A stretch of 64,000 bases of DNA from assembly GCF_039543565.1 (NCBI RefSeq), contig NZ_BAABJZ010000004.1, positions 1 through 64,000 on the forward strand, given 5' to 3'. Both the position numbers and the translations under genes were made by a program. Shown here piece after piece: positions 50,920-59,532 of the stretch. The stretch comes from Ferrimonas pelagia (GTDB lineage Bacteria; Pseudomonadota; Gammaproteobacteria; Enterobacterales; Shewanellaceae). The notes under the pieces were generated by a model that did no database searches, was not told the origin of the DNA, and worked only from the letters and a program-made list of their open reading frames with translations. The first letter of the stretch is position 1; every line of letters begins with the position of its first letter.

Positions 50920-51971
50920 TGGCGTTTAAGATCGCTTCCTCGCCCCATATGCAGGCCCGGACTCCAACCTCCAGGGTGATGCAACTGGTGGCACTCTGTA
51001 CCCTGCCCGGCCTCATCGCCCAGTGGTATTTCTTTGGCTGGGGCAATGGCGTGCAGATCCTGCTCGCCGTCGCCACCGCCATGGCAGCCGAAGCCGCCTG
51101 TGTGGCCGCTCGTGGTCGCTCGGTCAAGGCCGCCCTGTCCGATAACTCCGCACTGGTCACCGGCCTGTTGCTGGGGATCTGCCTGCCACCGCTCGCCCCC
51201 TGGTACATCCCTGTGCTGGGCAGCTTGTTTGCCATCGTTCTGGTCAAGCAGCTCTATGGGGGGATCGGCCAGAACCTGTTTAACCCGGCCATGGCCGCCT
51301 ACGTCACCCTGCTGATCTCCTTTCCAGCCCAGATGACGCAATGGCTGCCGCCGCAAACACTGGCGGCCAACATTCTTGGCCTCAGCGACACCGTCGCCGT
51401 TATCTTTGCCGGTCTGGATGCCGTGGGCACCAGCTATGATGCGCTGCGCCTCGGCATCGATGGCAGCACCATGGCCACCCCGCTGGACACGCTAAAAACG
51501 GATCTCACCCTGGGCTACACCGCCACGGAAAGCCTGCAAAAGCCGATCTTTGGCTCACTGGGCGGGGAAGGCTGGCTTTGGGTCAACCTTGCCTTTTTGC
51601 TCGGTGGTTTGGCCCTGCTTAAGTTGAAGGTGATCCGCTGGCAGATCCCCGCCGCCATGCTTGCCGCCTTGGGCCTGTGCGCCTTACTGGGCTTCCTACT
51701 CCACCCGGACGGCACCGGCAGCGTCAGCCTGCACCTGCTCTCCGGTGCCACCATGTTTGGTGCCTTCTTTATTGCCACCGATCCCGTTACCGCGGCCACC
51801 TCCAACTGGGGGCGCTTGGTGTTCGGCGCCTTGATCGGCGTGCTGATCTACCTGATCCGCAGCTTCGGCGGTTACCCAGACGCCATCGCCTTCGCCGTGA
51901 TGCTAGCCAACCTGAGCGTACCTTTGATCGACTACTACACCCGTCCACGTACCTATGGACACCGGAGCTAA
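50919..51971 (+). CDS. rnfD: Electron transport complex subunit RnfD/RsxD
   Basis: A membrane subunit carrying covalently bound FMN. The 350-residue protein has about nine to ten membrane helices. The flavinylation motif SGATMFGAF supplies the Thr (about residue 286). It overlaps rnfC by 1 nt and rnfG begins 1 nt after its stop. No unusual feature. Confidence 0.96.
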   Translation: MAFKIASSPHMQARTPTSRVMQLVALCTLPGLIAQWYFFGWGNGVQILLAVATAMAAEAACVAARGRSVKAALSDNSALVTGLLLGICLPPLAPWYIPVLGSLFAIVLVKQLYGGIGQNLFNPAMAAYVTLLISFPAQMTQWLPPQTLAANILGLSDTVAVIFAGLDAVGTSYDALRLGIDGSTMATPLDTLKTDLTLGYTATESLQKPIFGSLGGEGWLWVNLAFLLGGLALLKLKVIRWQIPAAMLAALGLCALLGFLLHPDGTGSVSLHLLSGATMFGAFFIATDPVTAATSNWGRLVFGALIGVLIYLIRSFGGYPDAIAFAVMLANLSVPLIDYYTRPRTYGHRS

Positions 51972-51972
51972 C

Positions 51973-52617
51973 ATGATCGCCTCAATGAAAAAGAACGGTC
52001 TGTTGTTGGCCCTGTTTGGCTTTGCCTCCGCCGGCTTGGTCTCGCTCACCTATGAAGGCACCAAGGATCAGATCGCCGAACAGCAAAAGCGTCAGTTGAT
52101 CGCCAATCTGCAGGAGATCCTGCCCGCCGATCTCTACGACAATGAGCCCCACAACGATTGTCGCTTGCTTACCAGCGAACAATACCTAGGCACAAGCTCG
52201 CCCCAACAGGCCTTCCTTGCCAGCCACAGCGGCGAGCCGGTCGCCATCGCTATCGAGACCACCGCGCCGGACGGCTACAACGGCGACATCCACATCATCG
52301 TTGGGATCAACTGGTCCGGCAAGCTGCTCGGTGTGCGAACCCTAAGCCATAACGAAACCCCGGGGTTGGGCGATCTGATCGACACCCGCCGCTCCGACTG
52401 GGTTCACGCCTTTACCGGTTACCGCTTAGAATCGGATAAAGACAAACGCTTCGGGGTCAAACGCGATGGCGGCGATTTTGATCAGTTCACCGGCGCCACT
52501 ATCACCCCCCGTGCCTACGTTGGCGCGGTGAAAAACACCCTGATCTACTTTAATCAGAACAAAGACAGCTTGCTGCTGGCCCCTCGGTGTCAGGGCGAGA
52601 TAGGAGATCAACAATGA
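51973..52617 (+). CDS. rnfG: Electron transport complex subunit RnfG/RsxG
   Basis: A subunit with one N-terminal membrane helix (about 8-28) and a periplasmic FMN-binding domain. The flavin Thr lies in FTGATITPRA (about residue 177). It has 214 residues. The ATG at 51973 is chosen over the upstream in-frame codon because it follows the rnfD stop with GGAG 5 nt before it. Its stop overlaps the rnfE start (ATGA). Confidence 0.95.
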   Translation: MIASMKKNGLLLALFGFASAGLVSLTYEGTKDQIAEQQKRQLIANLQEILPADLYDNEPHNDCRLLTSEQYLGTSSPQQAFLASHSGEPVAIAIETTAPDGYNGDIHIIVGINWSGKLLGVRTLSHNETPGLGDLIDTRRSDWVHAFTGYRLESDKDKRFGVKRDGGDFDQFTGATITPRAYVGAVKNTLIYFNQNKDSLLLAPRCQGEIGDQQ

Positions 52618-53309
52618 GCCAGTACCGCGACATCGTCTGGCAGTCCCTGTGGAAGAACAACCCGGGGATCGTCCAATTACTGGGCCTGTGCCCCCTGTTG
52701 GCCGTCACCAACACCCTGACCAACGCCATGGGCCTCGGCTTTGCCACCCTGCTGGTGTTGGTCGGCTCCAACATCTTGGTCTCCTTGCTGCGTAAGGGCA
52801 TTCCAGCTGAGATCCGCATTCCCGTGTACGTCATGATCATCGCCTCATTGGTGACCTGCGTGCAGCTGCTGGTCAATGCCTACGCCTACGGCCTGTACCT
52901 GAGCCTGGGGATCTTCCTGCCCTTGATCGTCACCAACTGCGTGATCATCGGTCGCGCCGAAGCCTTCGCCTCAAAAAATCCCGTTGGCCTCGCCGCCTGG
53001 GATGGCCTGATGATGGGCATCGGCTTCACCTTGGTCTTAATGATCCTCGGTGGTGCCCGCGAGCTCATCGGCCAAGGCACGCTGTTTGATGGGGCTGATC
53101 TGCTGTTAGGCGACTGGGCCAGCGTCCTGCGCATTCAATTCTTCGAGCTGCAAAGCCCCTTCCTGCTGGCGCTGTTGCCACCGGGGGCCTTTATCGGCAT
53201 GGGCCTGCTCATCGCCTTGAAGAACGCATTGGACAGCAAGATCGAGGCACGCTTTGCGCCAAAAAAGGCGGCAGAAGCCGCCGTAGAGCGCGTTCGCGTC
53301 ACCCAGTAA
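52614..53309 (+). CDS. rnfE: Electron transport complex subunit RnfE/RsxE
   Basis: A polytopic subunit paralogous to RnfA, with six membrane helices and the motif NPGIVQLLGLCPLLAVTNTL near the N terminus. The 231-residue protein starts at 52614, with AGGAG 9 nt upstream, overlapping rnfG by 4 nt. It is the last rnf gene, 96 nt before nth, matching the enterobacterial and Vibrio order. Confidence 0.96.
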   Translation: MSQYRDIVWQSLWKNNPGIVQLLGLCPLLAVTNTLTNAMGLGFATLLVLVGSNILVSLLRKGIPAEIRIPVYVMIIASLVTCVQLLVNAYAYGLYLSLGIFLPLIVTNCVIIGRAEAFASKNPVGLAAWDGLMMGIGFTLVLMILGGARELIGQGTLFDGADLLLGDWASVLRIQFFELQSPFLLALLPPGAFIGMGLLIALKNALDSKIEARFAPKKAAEAAVERVRVTQ

Positions 53310-53405
53310 CACGCAACAAACTGGCCGGGAGCACACCGCTCCCGGCCAGATCAACAAGACGCACCAGCCAAGTGCCGCGATACCACCACTGATAACGGAC
53401 GTCAG

Positions 53406-54047
53406 ATGAACAAAGACAAACGTCGCCTCATTCTTGAGCGCTTACGGGACAACAATCCTCAGCCGGAAACCGAGCTGGAGTTCTCCAGTCCCTACGAATT
53501 GCTGGTTGCCGTTGCCCTATCGGCCCAAGCCACCGATGTCTCCGTCAACAAAGCCACTCGCAAACTGTTTCCGGTAGCCAGTACGCCGCAGGCGATGCTC
53601 GAGCTGGGCGTTGATGGCATCAAGGAGTACATCAAGACCATCGGCCTGTATAACACCAAAGCCGAGAACGTCATCAAAGCCGCCCGAATGCTGGTGGAGC
53701 TGCACGGTGGCGAAGTGCCGGAAGACCGCGCCGCGATGGAGAAACTGCCCGGCGTCGGCCGTAAAACCGCCAACGTCGTGCTCAACACCGCCTTCGGCTG
53801 GCCCACCATCGCCGTCGACACCCACATCTTCCGCGTATCCAATCGCACCAAGTTTGCCATCGGCAAGAACGTCGATCAGGTCGAGGAGAAACTGCTCAAA
53901 GTGGTCCCCGCCGAGTTCAAGGTCGATGTGCATCACTGGTTGATCCTACACGGCCGGTACACCTGCCTGGCGCGCAAACCGCGCTGTGGCTCGTGTCTAA
54001 TTGAAGATTTGTGTGAGTTTAAAGAGAAAGTCTACCCGGACGAATGA
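53406..54047 (+). CDS. nth: Endonuclease III
   Basis: A DNA glycosylase/AP lyase that removes oxidised pyrimidines. The 213-residue protein has the helix-hairpin-helix LPGVGRKTANVVL with the catalytic Lys (about 120), the catalytic Asp in VDTH (about 138), and a C-terminal 4Fe-4S site with cysteines spaced C-x6-C-x2-C-x5-C (CLARKPRCGSCLIEDLC). Length is as in E. coli. It is linked to the rnf genes, as in many gammaproteobacteria. Confidence 0.97.
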   Translation: MNKDKRRLILERLRDNNPQPETELEFSSPYELLVAVALSAQATDVSVNKATRKLFPVASTPQAMLELGVDGIKEYIKTIGLYNTKAENVIKAARMLVELHGGEVPEDRAAMEKLPGVGRKTANVVLNTAFGWPTIAVDTHIFRVSNRTKFAIGKNVDQVEEKLLKVVPAEFKVDVHHWLILHGRYTCLARKPRCGSCLIEDLCEFKEKVYPDE

Positions 54048-54065
54048 GTGGGTTTTGAGTTAAAC

Positions 54066-54101
54066 AAACAAGCGCCAGCTCATCCGAGCTGGCGCTTGTT
54101 G
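54066..54101. terminator. Bidirectional terminator between nth and yjjB
   Basis: The 13-bp stem CAAGCGCCAGCTC/GAGCTGGCGCTTG with loop ATCC. Short T-rich sequence follows on each side, serving two convergent units. Confidence 0.8.
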
Positions 54102-54130
54102 TTACGAACTGATGCTATCGCTACCGGCGT

Positions 54131-54616
54131 TCAGATCACGCTTTTTCGACGATAAAACAATAATCCTGGCAGCGCTAAGCCCAGTGCCAGTCCGCCGGTA
54201 ATAAAGAAGGCTTTAAGTAAGTTATCCACCAATACGGTAAACAGTTCGGTGCTGAAACCACGCTGATTCAGCTCCACCAGCGCGATCATCGATTTGAAGG
54301 CGAACACACCGGGCACCATAGGGATCACCGCCGCTACCGTGAACACCTTCGGGTGTGCCAACAGTCGCTTGGACCAGTAGATCCCCAAAAAGCCGACGGT
54401 CGATGCCGCCATAAAGCTGGCCAGCTCAATGGATATGCCCTGCTGCAATGCGCTAAAGCGCACCATCATGCCCAGGCCACCGGCCACCGCGCAGTACTTA
54501 AGCGCTTTTGCCGGCACATTAAACACCAATGCAAACCCCACCGCTGGGATCATCGCCAACGCGCCCTGCTCCAACAAGGCCATCAAAAATCGTACGATTG
54601 TCGCTAGATCAGCCAT
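54131..54616 (-). CDS. yjjB: Threonine/serine exporter family protein, YjjB-type half
   Basis: The small half of a split ThrE-type exporter (DUF3815); with YjjP it exports succinate in E. coli. The 161-residue protein has four to five membrane helices. I use the ATG at 54616, because the longer frame runs back through yjjP and lacks a hydrophobic start. The start lies inside the end of yjjP (13-nt overlap), showing translational coupling. Confidence 0.87.
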   Translation of the reverse strand: MADLATIVRFLMALLEQGALAMIPAVGFALVFNVPAKALKYCAVAGGLGMMVRFSALQQGISIELASFMAASTVGFLGIYWSKRLLAHPKVFTVAAVIPMVPGVFAFKSMIALVELNQRGFSTELFTVLVDNLLKAFFITGGLALGLALPGLLFYRRKSVI

Positions 54617-55377
54617 GGCCACACCTGAAATATGTTCATCGCCAGTATGATCCCCAGACAGGTTGAGAGGGTCAGCAGTGACGCCATCACCCATCGGGCC
54701 AACCCCATGTTGATGTGCCCTTTCACCATGTCGGATACGGCATTGATAAGTGGAAAGCCCGGTACCAACATCAACACCGATGAGGCCATCGCCAGGAAGG
54801 GCTCATTGCCGATGTCAAACAAGATGGCCTGAGCCGAGACCGCCGTGGTCACAAAGGCGGTGGCACCAAAATTGAGCAGGGGGTTGAAGTGGCGGTGGGC
54901 GATCTCCTGGCGCACAAACATGCCGCAGCAGGAAGCGAGAAAGGTCAGCAAAAACACCGCCAGATCCCCCCCCGCTAGCCGGCTGAACGCGGCACAAGAG
55001 AGGCCGATCACCACCAGCACCAGCCAGCGGTTATACCGCTCCGGTGTCAGGGCGTCGAGTTTGGTCTTGACGCCTTGCCGGTCCAGGACCCCCCGCTCAG
55101 CCATGATGCAGATATGCTGGATGTCGGTCACCACACGCATATTAATGCCTCTATCGGGACACTGGCGTGCGGTGGTGATGCAGTGGTCGTTCTCGATAGT
55201 GGTCAACACCATGGCATTGGCGGACAAGGACAGCTCAACCTGAGCCATTCCCAAGGCGTAAGCCAAGCGCCGGGTGATGTCGGCGACCAAGGTGCTTTCG
55301 GCGCCATGTTGCAACAACATCTGCCCCGCCAGCACGCAGATCCGGGAGACGTCCCGTTGATTTTGATTGTCGTCCAT
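54604..55377 (-). CDS. yjjP: Threonine/serine exporter family protein, YjjP-type half
   Basis: The large half of the split ThrE-like exporter (DUF1212). The 257-residue protein has a soluble N-terminal part (about 1-115, with LAGQMLLQHGAESTLV) followed by five predicted membrane helices. The start at 55377 gives the normal family length; an extension to 55473 has no family similarity. It shares an operon with yjjB and lies divergent to the riboswitch-lysC unit. Confidence 0.88.
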   Translation of the reverse strand: MDDNQNQRDVSRICVLAGQMLLQHGAESTLVADITRRLAYALGMAQVELSLSANAMVLTTIENDHCITTARQCPDRGINMRVVTDIQHICIMAERGVLDRQGVKTKLDALTPERYNRWLVLVVIGLSCAAFSRLAGGDLAVFLLTFLASCCGMFVRQEIAHRHFNPLLNFGATAFVTTAVSAQAILFDIGNEPFLAMASSVLMLVPGFPLINAVSDMVKGHINMGLARWVMASLLTLSTCLGIILAMNIFQVWPWLI

Positions 55378-55722
55378 TGCCCAAGGGTTTGGCAGATCAC
55401 AGTTGGGCGCGGATCCTACCATGCGCGCTATCGCAAAGGCGTTAGCGGATCCCGGAATTAGGTTACTGATCAAACAAATTGCAGGACAAACACGAGTAAT
55501 TTTACTCCAGCACCACGCCGCGACAGCGATTGGCCTTGTGTCTCAATCGCGACCAAGCGGATTATTGATGACACCCTCTGCTGCGATACAAAAAGCATAT
55601 TCGCTATTATCGAGCAATCACTTAGGCTGGTTTAGCATTACATTTTTGCGATAATTGCCTGTTAAAGCAGCACAAAACCCTATATTAACCCAACCGACTC
55701 ACAATCACTCACGGCAGTGTGA
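55378..55722. other. Divergent promoter region yjjP / lysC
   Basis: Gene-free and AT-rich towards 55600-55690. No operator is recognised. The lysC promoter lies at its right edge. Confidence 0.5.
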
Positions 55723-55751
55723 TTGACATCACTTCGCGTGGATGTTTGAAT
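55723..55751 (+). promoter_or_regulatory. Promoter of the riboswitch-lysC operon
   Basis: A perfect -35 TTGACA and a weaker -10 TTGAAT separated by 17 nt, starting about 40 nt before the aptamer. Confidence 0.6.
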
Positions 55752-55798
55752 GCCTCTGTCCCTAATTCGTAGCCGTCCAGATGGATGCTACCTCGGGG

Positions 55799-56060
55799 CC
55801 AGAAGAGGAGCGCTAACCAGGCAGTTTGCTTTAGGTGTCCAAACACCAAAGAGAGCAAATGAGGGGGATTGGCGCCGAGATAGGTGAACGCTTTGGAGCG
55901 TGTATCTGTCGGTTGTTGAGGCTGAATCCTCGCAATTGTCACCTTTGGTGGAGAGCTTCTGGTCTTTGCGATACCCCTAAGAGCTGAGACATCGTCTTAT
56001 CTCTTCTCCGCAAATACCAAGCTCTCCGAACTTAATTAAGAATGATAAGTTCGAGAGAGA
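55799..56060 (+). promoter_or_regulatory. Lysine riboswitch with Shine-Dalgarno-sequestering expression platform
   Basis: The aptamer (55799-55962) is closed by P1 CCAGAAG/CTTCTGG and shows the lysine-class landmarks AGAGGAGCGCTAACCAGG, GGCGCCGAGA and GGAGAGCTTCTGG. Downstream, AAGCTCTCC (56019-56027) is a perfect 9-bp complement of GGAGAGCTT (55950-55958) in the aptamer's closing region. The same segment plus GAACTTA also pairs with TAAGTTCGAGAG (56046-56057), hiding the ribosome site GAGAGAG. With lysine bound, P1 forms and the ribosome site is masked. Without lysine, AAGCTCTCC is diverted and translation is open. This is inferred translational control. Confidence 0.9.
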
Positions 56061-56063
56061 CTC

Positions 56064-57455
56064 ATGTCCGTTCTAGCGCAAGACCCTATCGCACTCGCTC
56101 CTGAGGTGCCCTTCTCCGTCGCCAAGTTCGGCGGCACCAGTGTCGCCGATTTCGCCGCGATGCAGCGCTGTGCCGAGCTGGTTGCCAGCCGACCGCAGGT
56201 TCGCGTGGTGGTGGTTAGTGCCAGTGCCGGTGTCACCAATGCGCTGGTTGCCTTGTGCCAACAACCGGCGCCTGCCGAGCGAACTGAGCAGTTGGAGATC
56301 ATTCATCGGATCCAACACGCGATCTGCGAGCCCTTAGCCGAGCCGGAGATCACCACCCAGATCGATACCTGGCTGCATGAACTCGGCACGCTGTGCGCCA
56401 TGGGCCCGCAAGCGGGCGTGGCCGCCTGGAAAGATCTGGTCCTCGCCTTCGGAGAGCGCTTCTCCTCCTTGCTGTTTAGCCGCATTTTGGACCGTCAGAT
56501 CCGCAGTCGCTGCTTCGACGTTCGCCAAGTGCTGCGCACTGACGGCAACAACGGCAAGGCGCTGCCAGATCAAGGGGCGATCCGCACGCTGGCGCAACAA
56601 CATCTGCTGCCGCTGTTGGCTGAAAACGTCGTCGTCACCCAAGGCTTCGTCGGCAGTGACAGTAACGGCAATACCACCACCCTTGGCCGCGGCGGTTCGG
56701 ACTACAGCGCCGCCTTGCTGGCAGCGGGTTTATCGGCAACCGAGGTGGAGATCTGGACCGACGTACCGGGCATTTTCACCACCGATCCTCGCCTGTGCCC
56801 AGAGGCCCGCGCCATCAGTGAGATCAGCTTTAGCGAAGCCGCCGAGCTAGCCACCTTTGGTGCCAAAGTCCTGCACCCGGCCACGCTGATCCCGGCCGTC
56901 GCCAACGACATCGCCGTGTTTGTCGGCTCCAGCCGAGCGCCTGAGCTTGGTGGCACCCATATCCGTCCCACCGCCGAGCATCGCCCCATGGTGCGCGCCG
57001 TCGCACTGCGCCGCCAGCAAACCCTGGTGACCGTGCACAGCATGAACATGCTGCACGCCACCGGCTTCCTGGCCGAGGTGTTTGCCATCTTGGCGCGTCA
57101 TCAGATCAGCGTCGATCTGGTCACCACCTCCGAGGTGAGCATCGCTTTGACCTTGGATGAAGCGGGCAGTGCCGCCAACGGCCACGCCTTACTGACCGAA
57201 GAAGTCTTAGCGGAGCTTCGCAGCCTGAGCCGGGTCGAGGTTGAGCGGGATCTGGCGCTGGTGGCCATCATCGGCAACGAGATCCACAACCGGCCGACCG
57301 TCACCGAGCACGCCTTCGCCACCATTGCGCCCCACAACGTGCGGATGATCTGTCAGGGCGCCAGCCCCCACAACCTCTGTGTTCTGGTGGCAGAAAGCGA
57401 AGCCAATCAGGTGATCCAACAAGTTCATCAACACTTTATCGAAGCCGACGCCTAA
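56064..57455 (+). CDS. lysC: Lysine-sensitive aspartokinase (LysC type)
   Basis: It phosphorylates aspartate, the first step to lysine, threonine and methionine. The 463-residue protein has the kinase domain with VAKFGGTSVADF (about 19-30), TLGRGGSDYSAALLA (about 208-222) and WTDVPGIFTTDPR. Two ACT domains (about 320-460) with VTVHSMNMLHATGFLAEVF-type allosteric sequence follow. It is monofunctional, without a homoserine dehydrogenase part. It is controlled by the lysine riboswitch directly upstream and is followed by dapD-like, lysA-like and M14 genes. Confidence 0.95.
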   Translation: MSVLAQDPIALAPEVPFSVAKFGGTSVADFAAMQRCAELVASRPQVRVVVVSASAGVTNALVALCQQPAPAERTEQLEIIHRIQHAICEPLAEPEITTQIDTWLHELGTLCAMGPQAGVAAWKDLVLAFGERFSSLLFSRILDRQIRSRCFDVRQVLRTDGNNGKALPDQGAIRTLAQQHLLPLLAENVVVTQGFVGSDSNGNTTTLGRGGSDYSAALLAAGLSATEVEIWTDVPGIFTTDPRLCPEARAISEISFSEAAELATFGAKVLHPATLIPAVANDIAVFVGSSRAPELGGTHIRPTAEHRPMVRAVALRRQQTLVTVHSMNMLHATGFLAEVFAILARHQISVDLVTTSEVSIALTLDEAGSAANGHALLTEEVLAELRSLSRVEVERDLALVAIIGNEIHNRPTVTEHAFATIAPHNVRMICQGASPHNLCVLVAESEANQVIQQVHQHFIEADA

Positions 57456-57512
57456 CCCGCGTCTGCCCTTTTTACCCGAATAAAAACCAAGAATTAGAAA
57501 TAGGAAACTCAC

Positions 57513-58283
57513 ATGTCTGAAGCCATCGCGATCCCAACCTGGCAGCAACTGCTGGATCAACTCGAATCCGGTCAACTGCGCGCCGCCTATCAAGACGAAA
57601 ACGGCGATTGGCATGCCAACACCGACGTCAAAAAAGGCATCCTGTCGGTCTTCCCTGCGGGCGAGATGGTCAGCTTTGATGCGGATTACCCAGGCTCCGT
57701 CGACAAGCATAATCTACCGCCACGCCGCTTCACCGTGGCCGATGGCGTGCGTCAAGTACCGGGTGGCTGTGCCGTGCGCCGCGGCGCCTACGTCGCTTCC
57801 GGTGTGGTGATCATGCCACCGGCCTACATCAACATCGGCGCTTATGTGGACAGCGGCACCATGGTCGACAGCCATGTGCTGGTCGGCTCCTGCGCGCAAA
57901 TTGGCAAAAACGTGCACCTGTCGGCCGCCGTCCAGATCGGCGGCGTACTCGAGCCGGTTGGTCAAGCCCCGGTCATCGTCGAAGATGACGCCTTTATCGG
58001 TGCCGGTTGTGTGCTGGTTGAGGGCGTGATCGTCAAAAAAGGCGCGGTATTGGCTCCGGGCGTATTCCTGTCCGCCTCCGTGCCGGTCTACGACATGGTC
58101 AATGAGCGTCAACTGGACAAAGGCGAACCTATCCCAGAAAACGCGGTCGTTGTACCGGGCTCCCGTCCCGCCAGCAATGAATGGGGCCGTCAGATGGGGC
58201 TGACCATCCAGTGCCCTATCATCATCAAGTACCGCGATGAGAGCTCCGATGCGTCTCTGGTGCTGGAAGAGGCGCTGCGCTAA
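57513..58283 (+). CDS. dapD: Tetrahydrodipicolinate N-succinyltransferase homologue (DapD-like, short)
   Basis: DapD transfers succinyl from succinyl-CoA to tetrahydrodipicolinate in the succinylase route to diaminopimelate. The 256-residue protein has the left-handed beta-helix with VIMPPAYINIGAYVDSGTMV and VGSCAQIGKNVHLSAAVQIG (about 85-135), and the C-terminal strand region. It is about 18 residues shorter than E. coli DapD, with a divergent N-terminal domain, so it may be a specialised paralogue. AGGAAA lies before the start, and the lysA-like gene begins directly after its stop. Confidence 0.85.
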   Translation: MSEAIAIPTWQQLLDQLESGQLRAAYQDENGDWHANTDVKKGILSVFPAGEMVSFDADYPGSVDKHNLPPRRFTVADGVRQVPGGCAVRRGAYVASGVVIMPPAYINIGAYVDSGTMVDSHVLVGSCAQIGKNVHLSAAVQIGGVLEPVGQAPVIVEDDAFIGAGCVLVEGVIVKKGAVLAPGVFLSASVPVYDMVNERQLDKGEPIPENAVVVPGSRPASNEWGRQMGLTIQCPIIIKYRDESSDASLVLEEALR

Positions 58284-59516
58284 ATGACGGTCTGCCACGA
58301 ACACTATCACGCCCTGCATGCGGACATGCGCCTGGCACTGGACGCCTGCGCTCATCAGCTGGATCACTCGTTCTACGCGTACGATCTGGACGGCCTGGAT
58401 AGCCACTTAGCCACCTTGAAGCAAGCCCAAGCCAAGCTGTGGTTTGCGGTGAAGGCCAATCCGGTGTCAGCGGTGATCCAATCGCTTGCCGCTCAGGGCT
58501 TTGGTTTTGACGTGGCCAGTCCCGGCGAGCTCAATCAAGTGCTGGCTCAGGGCGTCAGTCCAGATCGGATCCTCAATACCGGTCCTGTGAAAACCCCCGC
58601 CATGCTGCGCGAGTTTTTGCAAAAAGGCGTGCGGATCTTCGTGCTGGAGAGTCATCAACAGGTGCACGATCTCGAAGCCGAAGCCAAACGCCTCGATCTG
58701 TCCGTCGACGTCCTACTGCGGGTACAACTGCCCTGGCCCAAGAGTGACGACGGCAGCATCAACGTGCTGGGCGGCAGCGATCCCACGCCATTTGGCCTCA
58801 CGCCAGAGCAGTGGTTGCCGACGGAGATCCAGTTCAGCGAGCGCCTGCAACTGCGCGGGGTGCACTGCTTCCAGTGGGGCAACATCCTCGACGCCGACGA
58901 GTTGATCGCCAACTGGCAGGGCGCCATGCCCCGACTCGCGGCCCTGCTGGACGCCTGGCAGATCGCTGAGCCGGTGGTCGATCTCGGCGGCGGCTTGGGC
59001 ATTCCCTATACCGGCCAAAGTGACGTCATCGACTGGCAGCAAGTTTGCACCGCGCTTGCGCAACTCAAGCAACAATACAACCTGGGCGAGTGTTGGATGG
59101 AGCTGGGCCGCTACGCCGTTGGCCCCTACGGCTACTACGTCAGCCGCGTGGCCGACGTAAAGCAAAACCAAGGTGTCACCTTCGTGGTGATCGAAGGCGG
59201 CAGTCAGCACGCACTGCGCCCTGCCCTGACCAATCAGGCATTCCCGGTCCAGCCATTGCACGCATCGGAGGCGGCACCACTGCCGGTACAGATCCACGGC
59301 TCGCTGTGTACCGGGCTGGATTGTCTGGGCAAGCTCAGCCTACCGGGCGATGTAAAGCGTGATGACTGGCTGGTGTTCTCCCAAGCCGGCGCCTATGGCT
59401 TTACCGAAAGCATGCCATTTTTCCTCTGTCACTCGCTGCCTGCAGAAGTGACACTGCGGGGCGCCGAGCTCACCGTGGTTCGCCCGGCTGCACCCGCCGC
59501 CAGCTATTTGGCTTAA
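58284..59516 (+). CDS. PLP-dependent decarboxylase, LysA/NspC/PvsE-like (fold type III)
   Basis: A 410-residue fold-III decarboxylase. The PLP lysine lies in KLWFAVKANP (about 53-62). A glycine-rich phosphate loop is VDLGGGLGIPYTG (about 232-244), and the catalytic-Cys motif is GSLCTGLDCLG (about 339-349). The specificity-helix region (HCFQWGNILDADEL) differs from classical diaminopimelate decarboxylase and is closer to siderophore-type or carboxynorspermidine decarboxylases. The substrate is uncertain. Context after lysC and dapD favours diaminopimelate or a related diamino acid. Confidence 0.8.
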   Translation: MTVCHEHYHALHADMRLALDACAHQLDHSFYAYDLDGLDSHLATLKQAQAKLWFAVKANPVSAVIQSLAAQGFGFDVASPGELNQVLAQGVSPDRILNTGPVKTPAMLREFLQKGVRIFVLESHQQVHDLEAEAKRLDLSVDVLLRVQLPWPKSDDGSINVLGGSDPTPFGLTPEQWLPTEIQFSERLQLRGVHCFQWGNILDADELIANWQGAMPRLAALLDAWQIAEPVVDLGGGLGIPYTGQSDVIDWQQVCTALAQLKQQYNLGECWMELGRYAVGPYGYYVSRVADVKQNQGVTFVVIEGGSQHALRPALTNQAFPVQPLHASEAAPLPVQIHGSLCTGLDCLGKLSLPGDVKRDDWLVFSQAGAYGFTESMPFFLCHSLPAEVTLRGAELTVVRPAAPAASYLA

Positions 59517-59532
59517 GCAAGAGAGTCAGCGA

